From: Myxococcales bacterium
GTDB taxonomy: Bacteria; Myxococcota_A; Polyangia; Polyangiales; Houyiibacteriaceae
DNA: 64,000 nt
NCBI GenBank assembly: GCA_019637115.1
Contig: JAHBWH010000011.1
Location: forward strand, 17,422 to 81,421
Direction of reading: 5' to 3'
In this document: positions 34,664 to 44,740 of the stretch, piece by piece
Layout of the letters: every line of letters starts with the position of its first letter
Numbering within the stretch: position 1 is the first letter of the stretch
Program-made: the position numbers and the translations under genes
Notes under the pieces: generated by a model
What the model was told of the DNA's origin: nothing
Seen by the model: the letters and a program-made list of their open reading frames with translations, nothing else
The model's database searches: none

Positions 34664-37600
34664 TCAACCATCGATGGTGATGCCGAGCTTCTGTCGGAGC
34701 TCGAGGTACTCCGTGCTCACGCTGAAGAGGTAGAGCTCCTTGAGGCGCTCCTTCTGCGTGGCCGCGTCGTCGGGGCTCGCCTTGATGAGCGCGACCGCGA
34801 TCTCGAGGTCGTTGGCCATCACGAAGCCGACGCGATCCGCGGTCTGATCGACGGCCGCGACCCAGCGCTTCATGTCGAGCTCGGGCGCCGCCGCGAGCAG
34901 CTGTTGGACCAGCGATCGGACCTCCGCCTGCGCGCCGTGATCGAGGTGCTGCCGCAGCGCCCCGAGGTGCTCGTCGACCTTTCCGACGAGGCTCTTGGGC
35001 ACGGGGAACTGCGGCGTCGCGAGCTTGATCGCCGCGAGCAGCCAGGCGCGCAGGCCGCTCCCAGAGGGCACGAGGTGCCGCAGGTAGTGGCCCGGTCGGA
35101 AGTACGCCATCTGGCGCGCCGCGACGAACGCGAGCGCCTGCGCCGGCCCTCCCGCGAGCGCCGCCTGGCCGACGCCCAGCGCGGGCGGCGAAGAGAAGAG
35201 CACGCTGACCCCGCCCGGATCGTCGGGGAGGTAGTAGACGTCCGGGAGCGGCACCTGCGTGACGCCTGCGACGTAGTGGAGCGTCCGGACCATCACCGAC
35301 TCGTCGGTCTCCGGGTTGCGCTTCTTCGCGTTGGCGAGCCCGTAGGAGTCGAGGTCCTGCGAGCGCGTCGCGACCACCGCTGGCGTGATCGCCGCGAAGA
35401 TACCCGTCAACAACGGATCTTGATCGGCGTGGGTGATGTGGTTGAACCAGATGTCCTCGTCGAAGAAAGCCTGCGCCGCGGCCGGGTGCTTGCTTCGATG
35501 CTTCTTGAAGAAGCTCTCCTCGTCGGGCCCGGCCATCGCGAGCGACTTGAGGACCTGGCAGACGCACCACGACTCGTCCGCGCGCTTGGCGTCCGTGTAG
35601 AGCTCGCGGAGGGCCTGGTAGCTCTCCACGCGGTAGGGGCTCTTGCGGAGGAGCTGCGCGTGCGTGTCGAGCGCCTTGCGGAAGAAGCGCTTGGGCTCGC
35701 CGCCGTAGATCTCCGCGAGCTTCTCGAGCCGCCGGCGGCCGTCGGCGTCGAGCTCCTGCGCCTGCTCGTAGGCCTCGGCCGCGCGGGCCGCGTCCTCGAG
35801 CTTCTCTTCGTAGAGCGCGCCGAGCGCGTCGAAGAGCTTGGCGCGCTCCTCGGCCGGGGCGTTGCGCTTGCGCTCGATGCGCGCCCGGTAGGCGTCGGCC
35901 AGCTCGTCCCAGCGCTTGCCCTTCTCGAGGCACTCCACGAGCCCGAGGAACGCCTTCTCCGAAGCGCCGTCGTTCTCGAGCGCTTGCGCGTAATAATCGG
36001 CGGCCTCTTCGTGGCGACCGAGCTCGCCCTTCGCGATCGAGGCGGCCGTCAGGTAGTACTTCGCCTGCTGCGGCGGATCGTCGACGAGCTCGGCGATTCG
36101 CAGGATGACCTCGACGAGGCGCGACCAGTCCTTCGTCTCCGAGTAGACCGCCATCAGCTTGGTCAGCAGGTTGCGGTCGTCGGGGACCACCTCCAGAGCG
36201 GCGACGTAGCTCTTCGCCGCCTTCTCGCGGTCTCCGAGCTCCTTGAGGAGCACGTCGCCGACCTCGACGAGCAGATCGAAGCGCTCGAGGTCGCCCGCCT
36301 GCTCCATGCGGCGCCGGAGCACCCGCACCACGAGGTCCCACTCCTTCTTCGCGGCGTGGAGGTCGCGGAGCGCACGCAGCGGCGCCGGGTCCTCGGGGCG
36401 CAGCTGCGCCGCCTCGTCGAGCAGGGGCGCCGCCTCGTCGTACGAGGCCGAACGCCGCAGCGCGTCACCGAACCGGTAGAGCGCCTGACCGCGCTCCTTC
36501 GGCTCGAGCTTCGCGCCGTGGAGGTCGAGGAAGCCGCGGTAGAGCTCCGCCGCCTCGTCCCACTCGGCGGCGGCGTACGTGACGTCGGCCACGCGCTCGA
36601 GGACATCGCGGTCCTCGGGCGCGAAGGACTTCGCGTTGAGGTAGGCGCGCTGCGCCTTCGACCACTCGGAGAGCTTCGCGAAGCTGTCGCCGCAGCGCAG
36701 GCTGATGCGCTTGGCGTCCTCGGCGCTCAGCTCGGAGGTGCGTGCCAGCAGCGGCTCGAAGTGGCGCGCAGCCTCGGCCCACGCCTCGTCCTCGAAGGCC
36801 AGATCGCCGAGCCCCCGCGCCGCGGACGTACACGTCGCGTCGAGCTGCAGCGCCATCTCGAAGGCCATGCGGGCCCGCTCGGGATCCTCGAGCCGCGTCG
36901 CCGCGAGGTGCCCGAGCTCGGCGTGGAGCTCGGCCTTGCGGCTCTTCCCCTCCGTCGCCTCGATCTCGCGGAGGAGCAACCCCGCGACGCCGTGGGCGTC
37001 GCCGCGCTTGGCGTAAAGACGCCGGAGCGACTCGGCCGCGGCCGAGCTCGATTCGTCGGCGTCGAGCGCGCGCTTGTAGCGCTCGATCGCGCGGTCGTGG
37101 TCGCCCGACTCTTCGAGCAGACGCGCCGCCTCGACGAAGCGCTCGGCCTTCTTCTTCGGATCGGACTCGCCGTCGGCGAGGCGATCGACCGCCTCGACCG
37201 CCGAGCTCGCGTCGCCGGTCTGCGCCCGCAAGCGCGCGAGGAGCGTGAGCGCCTCGGCGTGCTCGGGGTCGATGGTGACCACGCGCTCGGCGAGCGCGAT
37301 CGCGCGCTCGGGCGCGCCGACGTCGGCCATCAGCGCGCGCGCCGCCTGGAAGAGCAGGTCGGTCTTGCGCTTCACGTCGTCCGAGGACTTCGCGTGCCGC
37401 TCGAGCGTCGCGACGAGATCGTCGAAGCGGCCCTTCTGGCGGTAGAGGCGCGTGAGCGCCGGGTTCGCGCCCTCGTGGCCAGGATCGAAGCCGACGACCT
37501 GCTCGTAGCAGGTGATCGCGGCGTCGACGTCCAGCAGCTCCTCCTCGTGGATCGCGCCGAGGTGCTCGAGGATCGCGATCTTCTGCCGGGGCGTGGCCGT

Positions 37601-39979
37601 GAGCTCGAGCTGCTTCTCGAGCACCTCCATCAGCTTCGGATAGTTGCTCTGGCGCGCGAAGATGCGCTCGAGCCCCTTGAGCGCGTCGAGGCTGCGCGGG
37701 TCGAGCTCGGCCGCCGACTCGTAGTGCACGATGGCCTTGTCGGTCTCGCCCAGGCGATCCTCGCAGAGCTCGGCGAGCTCGAGCAGGAAGGGCACCTTGG
37801 CTTCGCCGATCGCGACCTTCACGCGCTGCTCGAGGAGCGCGGCGAGCTGCGGCCACTCCTCCCGCTGCGCGTGGAGGGTGGCGAGCGCCGCCAGCGCCGT
37901 CGGGTGCGTCGGGTCCTCGGCGAGGATCGCCTCGAACATCGACACGGCGCGGTCCTGATCCGAGAGCTTGCGCAGGACGATGTCCGCCGCGCGGGCGCGA
38001 TGATCACGTGCCGCCGCCGGGTTGCTGGTCGCCGCCGCCCACGCCTCGAGGATCTGGACCACCTCGGGCCACGAGCGCGAGCGCTCGTAGAGCGCGATCG
38101 AGCCTTCGTAGGCCTCGTCGCAGGTCGAGTCGATCTCGACGACCTTCGCGAAGCACGGGAGCGCGAAGTCGGGTCGCTTGAGCGACTCCCCATACCACCG
38201 GCCGAGGCGGAGGTAGAGCGGCACCGCCTCGGGCGCGTCGCCGACCTCCTGAACGACCTCGTTGAGCTGCTCGAGCACCGTGCCCCAATGCTCGGTCGAG
38301 GTGCCGCAGAGGCGCTCGATGGCGCGCGCGGTCTTGTCGTCCCCGGGCTCGTCGGCCAGCGCTTGCGAGTACGCGACGAGCGCGTTCTCGGCGTCGGCGA
38401 GCTGATCCTCGTAGAGCGCGCCGATCTCGCGGAGCACCGCCGCGCGCTCGTGGGTCGCCTCGATGTGGTCGAGGCGCTCGAGCAAGAGCTCGACCAGCGC
38501 CTCGTGATCCCCCGCCTCGCGCGTGAGCTCCTCGAGCCCGCTCCGCGCGACGAGGTTGCCCTCCTCGACCTCGAGGATCGCGCGATAGGCCGCGCTCGCG
38601 CCCTCGCGATCGCGGGTCTCGGTCGCCCGGATCCGCGCCACGCGGAAGAGCAGGCCCTTCTTCGCCTCGACGTCATCCGTCGCCCCCGCGACGTCGACGT
38701 AGAGCTCGGCGGCCTTCTCCCAGGCGTCCGCCGGCGCGATGACCTCCTCGAGGAGCGCGATGGCGTCGGCGTCGGTCGGGGCGGACCGCACGGCGTCGGC
38801 CGCCGCGGCGAAGGCCGACTCGTCGAGCGGCTCCTTCTTCATCTTCGCGCGCGCGAGCTGCTCGATGGCCTCGAGGAGCTCGCGGGCCGAAGCGAAGCGG
38901 TCGGCGGGATCCTTCGCGAGCGCCTTGTCGATGAGCGCGTCGAGGTCCTTGGTCACCCACCCCTTCGGCGCGACGGACGAGGCCGGCGCGGGCTCCGCGG
39001 CGAGGTGCTTGGCGACGACCTCGAAGGCGCTCTTGCCGACGAAGGGGAGCTGACCGGTGAGCAGCTCGTAGAGCATCACGCCCGCGGCGTAGATGTCGCT
39101 CGCCGGCCCGATCGGTTCACCGCGCGCCATCTCGGGCGCGACGGCGTGGGCGTTGCCGAAGACGCGCAGCGCGCCGATCGTGTCGGGACGCGTCGCGCCC
39201 GCCGCGAGCAGGCGGTGGGCGCCCGCGTCCACGAGGACGCCCGTCGGCTCCCCACGCGTGCCGTCGGGGCGCTCGGGGCGCACGACGAAGACGTTGCCCG
39301 ACTTCACGTCGGCGTGGACGAGCCCGCGGTCGTGGAGGCGCTGCAGCGCCTCGAGCACGCCACGCAGGATGGGCCGGGCCTCGTTGATGTGCATGGGGCC
39401 CACGCGCTGCAAGCGCGCGGCGAGCGTCTGGCCTTCGAGGTACTCGGTCGCGACCCACGGCCGGCCGTCGTCGAGCATGCCGCACGCGTGGATGGCCGCG
39501 ATCCCCTCGACCGGCACCCGCTTGAGCGCGCGCTGGCCGGTGAGGAAGCGCGCGACGGCGCTCGGGTCGCGGCTGAGGCTCATCCGGACGAGCTTGATCG
39601 CCGCGCGCGTCTTCCCGCCGCCCTCTTCCTCGCGCTCCGCGAGGAAGATTCGCCCGAGGCCACCTTCGGCGAGGTGTTTGGCGATCCGGAAGCCGGCGAG
39701 CTCTTCGCCTGGCTCGAGCGAGCGGCCGGCGCGGACGTCGAAGACCTTCGAGACGTCCGGCGCTTTCCCGAAGAGGCGCATCGCGTCGGCGAGCGCCTCG
39801 ATGGCGCTATCCGCCAGGCAGCGGTCGACGAGCGCTCGCGCGAACGAGCCCTTCCCACTGGTGCCCCCGAGGAGTGAAGGCTCGTAGCCAAGCAGCTCGG
39901 AAGATAGGGAAGTCATTTCGTCGAGCTCGAAGAGTCGTTCCAGCTCGCCGCGAAGTAGGTCTTGGGTGGTCTCGCTCAT
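34664..39979 (-). CDS. Giant soluble kinase-TPR protein with divergent catalytic motifs
   Basis: 1771 residues from ATG 39979. Residues about 95-390 are a Hanks-type kinase domain with LAEGGLGRIFLAE (glycine loop), Lys in AAIKLVRM, catalytic loop HADVKSGN (HRD changed to HAD) and VDAGAH in place of DFG (Phe changed to Ala, Asp kept); VAPEMARGE follows. About 1000 residues of helical TPR-like repeats (about 420-1480) follow. These have units such as ALVAYSQALADEPGD, AIVHYESAAELDPRS and AIERYKRALDADESS, in the style of myxobacterial TPR kinases. The last 290 residues are helical and not recognised. No membrane helix is seen. It likely acts as a cytoplasmic scaffold or kinase; activity is uncertain because of the altered motifs. 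Confidence 0.85.
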   Translation of the reverse strand: MSETTQDLLRGELERLFELDEMTSLSSELLGYEPSLLGGTSGKGSFARALVDRCLADSAIEALADAMRLFGKAPDVSKVFDVRAGRSLEPGEELAGFRIAKHLAEGGLGRIFLAEREEEGGGKTRAAIKLVRMSLSRDPSAVARFLTGQRALKRVPVEGIAAIHACGMLDDGRPWVATEYLEGQTLAARLQRVGPMHINEARPILRGVLEALQRLHDRGLVHADVKSGNVFVVRPERPDGTRGEPTGVLVDAGAHRLLAAGATRPDTIGALRVFGNAHAVAPEMARGEPIGPASDIYAAGVMLYELLTGQLPFVGKSAFEVVAKHLAAEPAPASSVAPKGWVTKDLDALIDKALAKDPADRFASARELLEAIEQLARAKMKKEPLDESAFAAAADAVRSAPTDADAIALLEEVIAPADAWEKAAELYVDVAGATDDVEAKKGLLFRVARIRATETRDREGASAAYRAILEVEEGNLVARSGLEELTREAGDHEALVELLLERLDHIEATHERAAVLREIGALYEDQLADAENALVAYSQALADEPGDDKTARAIERLCGTSTEHWGTVLEQLNEVVQEVGDAPEAVPLYLRLGRWYGESLKRPDFALPCFAKVVEIDSTCDEAYEGSIALYERSRSWPEVVQILEAWAAATSNPAAARDHRARAADIVLRKLSDQDRAVSMFEAILAEDPTHPTALAALATLHAQREEWPQLAALLEQRVKVAIGEAKVPFLLELAELCEDRLGETDKAIVHYESAAELDPRSLDALKGLERIFARQSNYPKLMEVLEKQLELTATPRQKIAILEHLGAIHEEELLDVDAAITCYEQVVGFDPGHEGANPALTRLYRQKGRFDDLVATLERHAKSSDDVKRKTDLLFQAARALMADVGAPERAIALAERVVTIDPEHAEALTLLARLRAQTGDASSAVEAVDRLADGESDPKKKAERFVEAARLLEESGDHDRAIERYKRALDADESSSAAAESLRRLYAKRGDAHGVAGLLLREIEATEGKSRKAELHAELGHLAATRLEDPERARMAFEMALQLDATCTSAARGLGDLAFEDEAWAEAARHFEPLLARTSELSAEDAKRISLRCGDSFAKLSEWSKAQRAYLNAKSFAPEDRDVLERVADVTYAAAEWDEAAELYRGFLDLHGAKLEPKERGQALYRFGDALRRSASYDEAAPLLDEAAQLRPEDPAPLRALRDLHAAKKEWDLVVRVLRRRMEQAGDLERFDLLVEVGDVLLKELGDREKAAKSYVAALEVVPDDRNLLTKLMAVYSETKDWSRLVEVILRIAELVDDPPQQAKYYLTAASIAKGELGRHEEAADYYAQALENDGASEKAFLGLVECLEKGKRWDELADAYRARIERKRNAPAEERAKLFDALGALYEEKLEDAARAAEAYEQAQELDADGRRRLEKLAEIYGGEPKRFFRKALDTHAQLLRKSPYRVESYQALRELYTDAKRADESWCVCQVLKSLAMAGPDEESFFKKHRSKHPAAAQAFFDEDIWFNHITHADQDPLLTGIFAAITPAVVATRSQDLDSYGLANAKKRNPETDESVMVRTLHYVAGVTQVPLPDVYYLPDDPGGVSVLFSSPPALGVGQAALAGGPAQALAFVAARQMAYFRPGHYLRHLVPSGSGLRAWLLAAIKLATPQFPVPKSLVGKVDEHLGALRQHLDHGAQAEVRSLVQQLLAAAPELDMKRWVAAVDQTADRVGFVMANDLEIAVALIKASPDDAATQKERLKELYLFSVSTEYLELRQKLGITIDG

Positions 39980-40254
39980 CAGGATCTCGGCCGCGCCCCC
40001 CAGGCGCGGGGCGCTTACCCTACCCGTATTCACGCGAGGAACGGAACGACCGCCCTCCGCTAGGGCACGAGAGGGTGAGAGATCCCACACTCTGGTTGAT
40101 CGCTCGCTCGCGGTGGCGCGGCCTCGATCTTGCGTGGGCCGACGTACGGCCACGGGCTCGCGAAAACGCAGGGGCCGCCTTCGCCCTCGGGGGGCCGCGA
40201 AGGGGCGAAGGGCGCGAGGGCGCGAGGGCGCGAAGGGGGCGCGGGCGCGCAGGC

Positions 40255-41451
40255 TCAGATCCGGAAGATGAGCTCGGTCCCGAGGTTCAGGGTCACGCCG
40301 GTGTTGTTCGTCGGGAGGATCCAGAACGTCGGCGCGATGAGGTCGAGGTGCAGCTCGACGCGCGACGAGAGGGGGATGTTCAGGCCCGCCGAGAAGCGCA
40401 CGACCGGCCCGTTGAACGGGAGGTACCCGACCGCGAAGCGCAACGGCACCGTGATGTCCGTGCGGCTCGAGAGGCGAATGCGGTTCTCGACCATCGCCAT
40501 GGGCAGGACGTTGCCCCCGCGGCCGCTGCGGGTGCGGAGGTTGGTGTAGAGCAGGTGCACGCCGAGGTTGACGGTCTTCGTGATGCGCACGCCGACGCGA
40601 GCGCCGAGGAGCACGTTCGTGTACCGGTCGTCGACCCCGATGGCCGCCTGCACGTCGGCCGCGACGTCGAGCCGGCGGCCGGGGCGGTTGTCCACGCGGC
40701 GCCGCGGCAGCGGCGCGGGGGTCGTGCGCCGCAGAAAGGGATCTTCGGCCACGGGCGGCGGCGTGATCGTCGGCGCACGCGTCGCGCCTGCGCCGGCGAA
40801 GCGCTCGTAGCCCTCGGCGTCCCAGCGCTCGGGGGGTGGGAGGACCTCGCGCGTCAGCCGCTCGACCACCTCGTGCAGATCGTCGGCCTCCGAGCTGCCG
40901 CGCGCGAAGCGCGGCTCGCCGCCGTCGAGGCTCGCGACCGACAGCTCGAAGTGATAACGGCCCTCGTGCGCCCACACGCGCGCGAACGCGCCCCGGCGGG
41001 CCTCGCCGACGTACGTCACCCGCCAGAGATCCGCCGGGCTCGGCGGGAAGGGCATGCGGAGGCGCTGGGCCGCCGCGACCGTCTCCTCCGCCGAGAGGAC
41101 CCGGTAGCCCATCGAGTCCGCGGTCGCGCGCATGCGCCGCGTGACGTGGCGGCCCACCACCGGGTCGACGCCGATCGTGGCCGCGTCGATCACCAACATC
41201 GGCGGCCGCGCGTCGGCGGCGGGCTCGGCCGGCTCCTCGGTCTCCGTCGCGTCCGTCTCTTCCGTCTCGGCGCCCTCCTCGCTCGGCGCGCCCGTAACGG
41301 GCTCTGGCGCGTCGACGTCGGGGGACTGAGCCGCGCCCGTCGCCGCCGACCCGACGACCGTCGCGAGGAAGAGCAAGACGCCCGCGTGCGCACGCAGGAC
41401 CCGCGACTCGCTTCGCTGGGGGACGCTCACGCGCGGCAGCATAGCAGCCAT
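40255..41451 (-). CDS. Exported protein with predicted outer-membrane beta-barrel C-terminus
   Basis: 398 residues. The signal peptide (HAGVLLFLATVVGSAATGAAQ) is followed by an acidic Glu/Thr-rich linker. A middle domain (about 85-200; DPVVGRHVTRRMRATADSMG, VTYVGEARRGAFARVW) resembles a TolB-N/periplasmic alpha-beta fold that I cannot name. The C-terminal 150 residues alternate polar and hydrophobic strands (VDDRYTNVLLGARVGVRITK, VNLGVHLLYTNLR, VELHLDLIAPTFWIL) and end in ELIFRI, consistent with a barrel. An internal ATG at 41442 is possible. It lies downstream of the giant kinase's promoter side, on the same strand. Confidence 0.68.
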   Translation of the reverse strand: MAAMLPRVSVPQRSESRVLRAHAGVLLFLATVVGSAATGAAQSPDVDAPEPVTGAPSEEGAETEETDATETEEPAEPAADARPPMLVIDAATIGVDPVVGRHVTRRMRATADSMGYRVLSAEETVAAAQRLRMPFPPSPADLWRVTYVGEARRGAFARVWAHEGRYHFELSVASLDGGEPRFARGSSEADDLHEVVERLTREVLPPPERWDAEGYERFAGAGATRAPTITPPPVAEDPFLRRTTPAPLPRRRVDNRPGRRLDVAADVQAAIGVDDRYTNVLLGARVGVRITKTVNLGVHLLYTNLRTRSGRGGNVLPMAMVENRIRLSSRTDITVPLRFAVGYLPFNGPVVRFSAGLNIPLSSRVELHLDLIAPTFWILPTNNTGVTLNLGTELIFRI

Positions 41452-41793
41452 CTCCGCGGCGTCCGCGCAAAGACCGCGCCGGGACGCACCCCTTGCGAGG
41501 GAGCGACGTTCGTCCGACGCTCGTGGCCCTCCGTCCGCCTGGGCGAGCGCTCCGCGAGGAGCTCCGCGCCTCGACGGCGCGCGTGTCCAGCGACGCGTCG
41601 AGCAGCGTGTCCAGCAGCGTGTCGAGCGGCTCGCCTAGGCGGGAGGTCCGCTCGACGGGGCCGAACGGAGGAGAGTCTTCTCCCGAGACGCCGCGAGCAG
41701 GAGAGCCTCCCTTCGCGAGTCTCGAAGCGCATCTGGGCGGACACCTTAGGGACGGCGACGGTGGGCGGTACGCTCCGTGCTAACCGCCTCCCC
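41452..41793. other. Divergent promoter region, short CG-rich repeats only
   Basis: 342 bp between the outward-facing barrel-protein and CBS genes. Near 41580-41630 it has loose repeats of GTGTCCAGC/GTGTCGAGC. I see no gene and no clear promoter. Confidence 0.5.
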
Positions 41794-42561
41794 ATGGCTC
41801 ATTTCACCATCCCGGTTCGCGAGTACATGAGCTCGCCCGTCCGCACCCTCCGCGCCTCGGCGGCCATCGAAGACGCCGACTTCCTGCTCCACGACGAGAA
41901 CCTCTCGGCGCTCGCGGTCGTGGGCGACGACGGCAAGCTCGTCGGGGTGCTCTCTCGCACGGACCTGCTCCGGCAAGGCACCTATGGGCACGACCGGACG
42001 TTCACCCTGCCGAAGGGACGCGTCGGCGACGCCATGTCGGCCCCGGCGCTCTCGGTCGCGCCCGAGGTGGAGCTCCGCCGCGCCGCCAAGACGATGCTCC
42101 AGGAGCGCGTGCACCGCCTCTTCGTCGTGCAGGGTGACGAGCTCGTCGGCGTCGTCTCGACCCGCGATCTGATGCGCGCCGTCGTCGAGAAGGGCCTGAC
42201 GGACGCGCTCTCGGAGATCGCGCACGGCTCCCTCGTGACGGTGAAGGCAGAGGACCCGCTCGCGTTGGCGGTCGACCGGCTCGACCGCGCCAACAAGCAG
42301 GGGCTCGTCGTCGTCGAGGGTGGCTGGCCCGTCGGGATCTTCGATCAACGCGCGGCCCTGAGCGCGCGCGGGCTCCCGCCCGAGACGCGCGTCGACGAGG
42401 CGATGAGCCTCCGAGTGCTGACGCTCCCCGGTCACGTCCCGCTGTCGCGCGCCGCCGCCCAAGCGCTCGCGATGCGGGTGCGCCGGATCCTCGTGATGAG
42501 CGACCACGGCACGACCGGCATCGTGAGCGGCCTCGACTTCGCGCGCGCCGTCGCGCGCTGA
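41794..42561 (+). CDS. Tandem CBS-domain protein
   Basis: 255 residues containing four CBS-type repeats, i.e. two Bateman modules: VREYMSSPVRTLRAS with VGVLSRTDL, VGDAMSAPALSVAPE with VGVVSTRDL, a degenerate third (HGSLVTVKAEDPLALAVDRL, WPVGIFDQRA) and VDEAMSLRVLTLPG with TGIVSGLDF. CBS pairs bind adenosyl nucleotides and act as energy or redox sensors; there is no attached effector domain. Its stop is 34 bp from that of the convergent coiled-coil gene. Confidence 0.9.
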   Translation: MAHFTIPVREYMSSPVRTLRASAAIEDADFLLHDENLSALAVVGDDGKLVGVLSRTDLLRQGTYGHDRTFTLPKGRVGDAMSAPALSVAPEVELRRAAKTMLQERVHRLFVVQGDELVGVVSTRDLMRAVVEKGLTDALSEIAHGSLVTVKAEDPLALAVDRLDRANKQGLVVVEGGWPVGIFDQRAALSARGLPPETRVDEAMSLRVLTLPGHVPLSRAAAQALAMRVRRILVMSDHGTTGIVSGLDFARAVAR

Positions 42562-42595
42562 TCGTCGTCGACCCTGCCCGCCTCGAACCAGCAGC

Positions 42596-44422
42596 TCAGT
42601 CGATCGCTGCGCGGGCCGCGACGATCCACTTGCGGACGCGGCCTGGACCGACGCCCAGGCGCTCCGCGAGCGCGGCGCTCGCGGCGTCGTCGAGCGCGGC
42701 GAGGTCTGCCGCGCTCGCGACGCCCTCCTCCACGAGCCGTCGCGCGAACGCCGGGCCGATCCCCTTGACCGACCGCAGGCGCTCGACCGGGTCGTCCACG
42801 CCGGCGGCGGCGCCCGCCTTCGACGCTGGGCGGGCTCGCGCGAGCTCGTCGTGGACCCAGCCGCGCACGCGCTCGGCGAGCCGCGCCTCGAGGTCCTCGA
42901 GCTGTGCCGAGAGCGCCTCGCGGCTCACGACGCTCGGGGCCGCGCTCGACTCGTGCGCCGTCGGAGGCGGCGGCGGAGGCGGCATCGACATCGGCACGCC
43001 CGCGCGCGCGGCGATGTCCGCGAAGCGCGCGACGAGCGAGACGAGGCGCGCCTCGACCGCCGCGACGCGCGGCGCGAGGGCCCCTTCGGATGCGCGCTCG
43101 AGCGCTCGCAGGCGCTCCTCGAGCGCCTCCGAGCTCGCCGACTCGAGGCGAGCGAGCCGCGACTCGAGGTCGGGCACGTCGAGGTCCGCCGCGCCGCGGC
43201 TCGTGTCCGACTCCAGCGCCGCGAGGCGCGCGTCGAAGGTGTCGAGCGCGCGGAGCTTCGATCCGAGCTCCGTCCCGCCGAGCGCCGCGAGCCGCGCCGC
43301 GCTCGCGCGCGCGACGTCTTCGAGCGCCTCGAGGCGCGCCGTCGCCGCGACCTGCGTCGCCTCGAGGGTCGCGAGCCGCTCGAAGAGCGCGTCGACCCGC
43401 GGATCCACCGCCTGCCCTTCGCCCTCCAGCCGCGCGAGGCGCTCGGCGTCCTGCACGCGGGACTCGACGCTGCGGAGGCGCTCGGGCACTTGGTCCAGGC
43501 CACGGAGGAGCGGCTCGAGGGCGACGAGCCGCGCCAGCGCCTCGTGGGCCCCAGGCGCCGCGGTCTTCGCCGCGAGCCCGGCGACGTCCTCCTCGAGGGC
43601 GCGGACACGCGCGAGCAGCGCCGCCGGTCCGAGCGACGCAGAGGTCGTCCGCTCGTGCTCCGTCGCGCTCGTCGCTTGGGGTGGCGTCGCCGCGCGCTTC
43701 GGCTCCTCTCGCTTCGGCTCCGGCCGCGTCTCCCCAGCGTCGCCGTGGAGCGACTTGGCGAGCGCCTCTGGCCGCGCCTCCTCGGCGTCTCCGTGGAGCG
43801 ACTTGGCGAGCGGCGGCTCCGGCCGAGCCTCCTCATCGTGTGCTCGGAGCGGCTTCGCGAGCGTCGGTCCCGGCCGAGCGTCTTTGTCGTCGGCTCGGAG
43901 CGGCTTGGCGAGGGGCGGCGGGATGCTCGGTCGGGCACCACCGCGGAGCGCGGCCTGGACGGCGCTGGTCTTCAAGGACACCGTCGCGCGACTCGTTCGT
44001 GGAGTCTCGACCCGCGCGGCGATGGCGGGCGCCTCGCGAGGGAGCGCAGGTGGCGCGAGGCTCCGGCCGAGCCTCGCTGGCACCGCGGCGCCGGGCGCGG
44101 ACGCCTCGGGCGCCCGAGGCCCTGTCATGTCGGAACGAGCCCCAGGCTGCGAAGAAGGCCCTGGCGCATCGGAGCGAGCCCCTGGATGCGCGGACGCCCC
44201 CGGCGGGTCGGTGGGTCGATCGGAGCCCTCCGGCTCGAGCTCCGCGACGCTCGTGCGGCCCGGAAGCGGAGGCGGCGCCACACTCGAGGACGGCGGCGTG
44301 GAGCTCGCCCGCGGCGGCAGGGGCGGCGGGGAGCTCGGTCGCTCGATGCCATGGCTCGTCCTCAGCTCGACCTCGTCGAGGGCGATCTCCTGCGTGTCGT
44401 CGCGCTGCCGCTCCTCCGTCAT
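42596..44422 (-). CDS. Coiled-coil protein with C-terminal helix-hairpin-helix
   Basis: 608 residues. The N-terminal third is Pro/Ala/Arg-rich and disordered with a tandem LAKPLR/LAKSLHGD unit (about 170-225). Residues about 260-480 form heptad-like helices (ARVRALEEDVAGLAAKTA, RLESASSEALEERLRALER), probably a coiled coil. The last 70 residues (ERLRSVKGIGPAFARRLVEE, then GVASAADLAALDDAASAALAERLGV) form a helix-hairpin-helix pair like the one at the C-terminus of Rad51/polymerase accessory proteins and of DUF4332-type proteins. DNA binding or protein binding is plausible; the function is unknown. Confidence 0.72.
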   Translation of the reverse strand: MTEERQRDDTQEIALDEVELRTSHGIERPSSPPPLPPRASSTPPSSSVAPPPLPGRTSVAELEPEGSDRPTDPPGASAHPGARSDAPGPSSQPGARSDMTGPRAPEASAPGAAVPARLGRSLAPPALPREAPAIAARVETPRTSRATVSLKTSAVQAALRGGARPSIPPPLAKPLRADDKDARPGPTLAKPLRAHDEEARPEPPLAKSLHGDAEEARPEALAKSLHGDAGETRPEPKREEPKRAATPPQATSATEHERTTSASLGPAALLARVRALEEDVAGLAAKTAAPGAHEALARLVALEPLLRGLDQVPERLRSVESRVQDAERLARLEGEGQAVDPRVDALFERLATLEATQVAATARLEALEDVARASAARLAALGGTELGSKLRALDTFDARLAALESDTSRGAADLDVPDLESRLARLESASSEALEERLRALERASEGALAPRVAAVEARLVSLVARFADIAARAGVPMSMPPPPPPPTAHESSAAPSVVSREALSAQLEDLEARLAERVRGWVHDELARARPASKAGAAAGVDDPVERLRSVKGIGPAFARRLVEEGVASAADLAALDDAASAALAERLGVGPGRVRKWIVAARAAID

Positions 44423-44519
44423 CGGCGGGAACGATACCGGATCCGCGCCCCGTCGTGTCCGTCGCGTCGGCTCCGCCGCTTCGTGGAACGAAACCGGCGA
44501 GGCAGGGTTCGTCGACCGA

Positions 44520-44651
44520 GATGACCGGGGCGATGACGGGAGTGATGACCGGGGTGATGACCGGGGTGATGACCGGGGTGATGACCGGGGTGATGACCGG
44601 GGTGATGACCGGGGTGATGACCGGGGTGATGACCGGGGTGATGACCGGGGC
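44520..44651. repeat. 12-bp satellite GATGACCGGGGT, 11 units
   Basis: Eleven exact-length units. Units 3-10 are identical GATGACCGGGGT; the first and last are GATGACCGGGGC and the second is GATGACGGGAGT. The identity of the central eight copies implies recent expansion or gene-conversion-like homogenisation. Confidence 0.92.
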
Positions 44652-44655
44652 GATT

Positions 44656-44706
44656 CACGCGCACGCGCACGGTGGACGCATGTGCACGTGGACGTACGTG
44701 GACGTT
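44656..44706. repeat. Inverted short copy of the composite GCGTGC/GTCCAC satellite
   Basis: CACGCGCACGCGCACG followed by GTGGACG and GTGGACGT units is the reverse complement of the GTCCAC-to-GCGTGC junction seen at 30.36 kb and 45.60 kb, i.e. a third, inverted copy. Confidence 0.7.
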
Positions 44707-44740
44707 GAAGGCTCGATCACGTCTCCGCGTGGCTCACGGC

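Noticed and set aside
34244..39877. Stop-free frame of 1877 codons on the plus strand
   Set aside because: It is the antisense of the TPR-kinase gene; composition is Arg/Glu/Leu-rich without any domain. GC-rich third positions create such frames.
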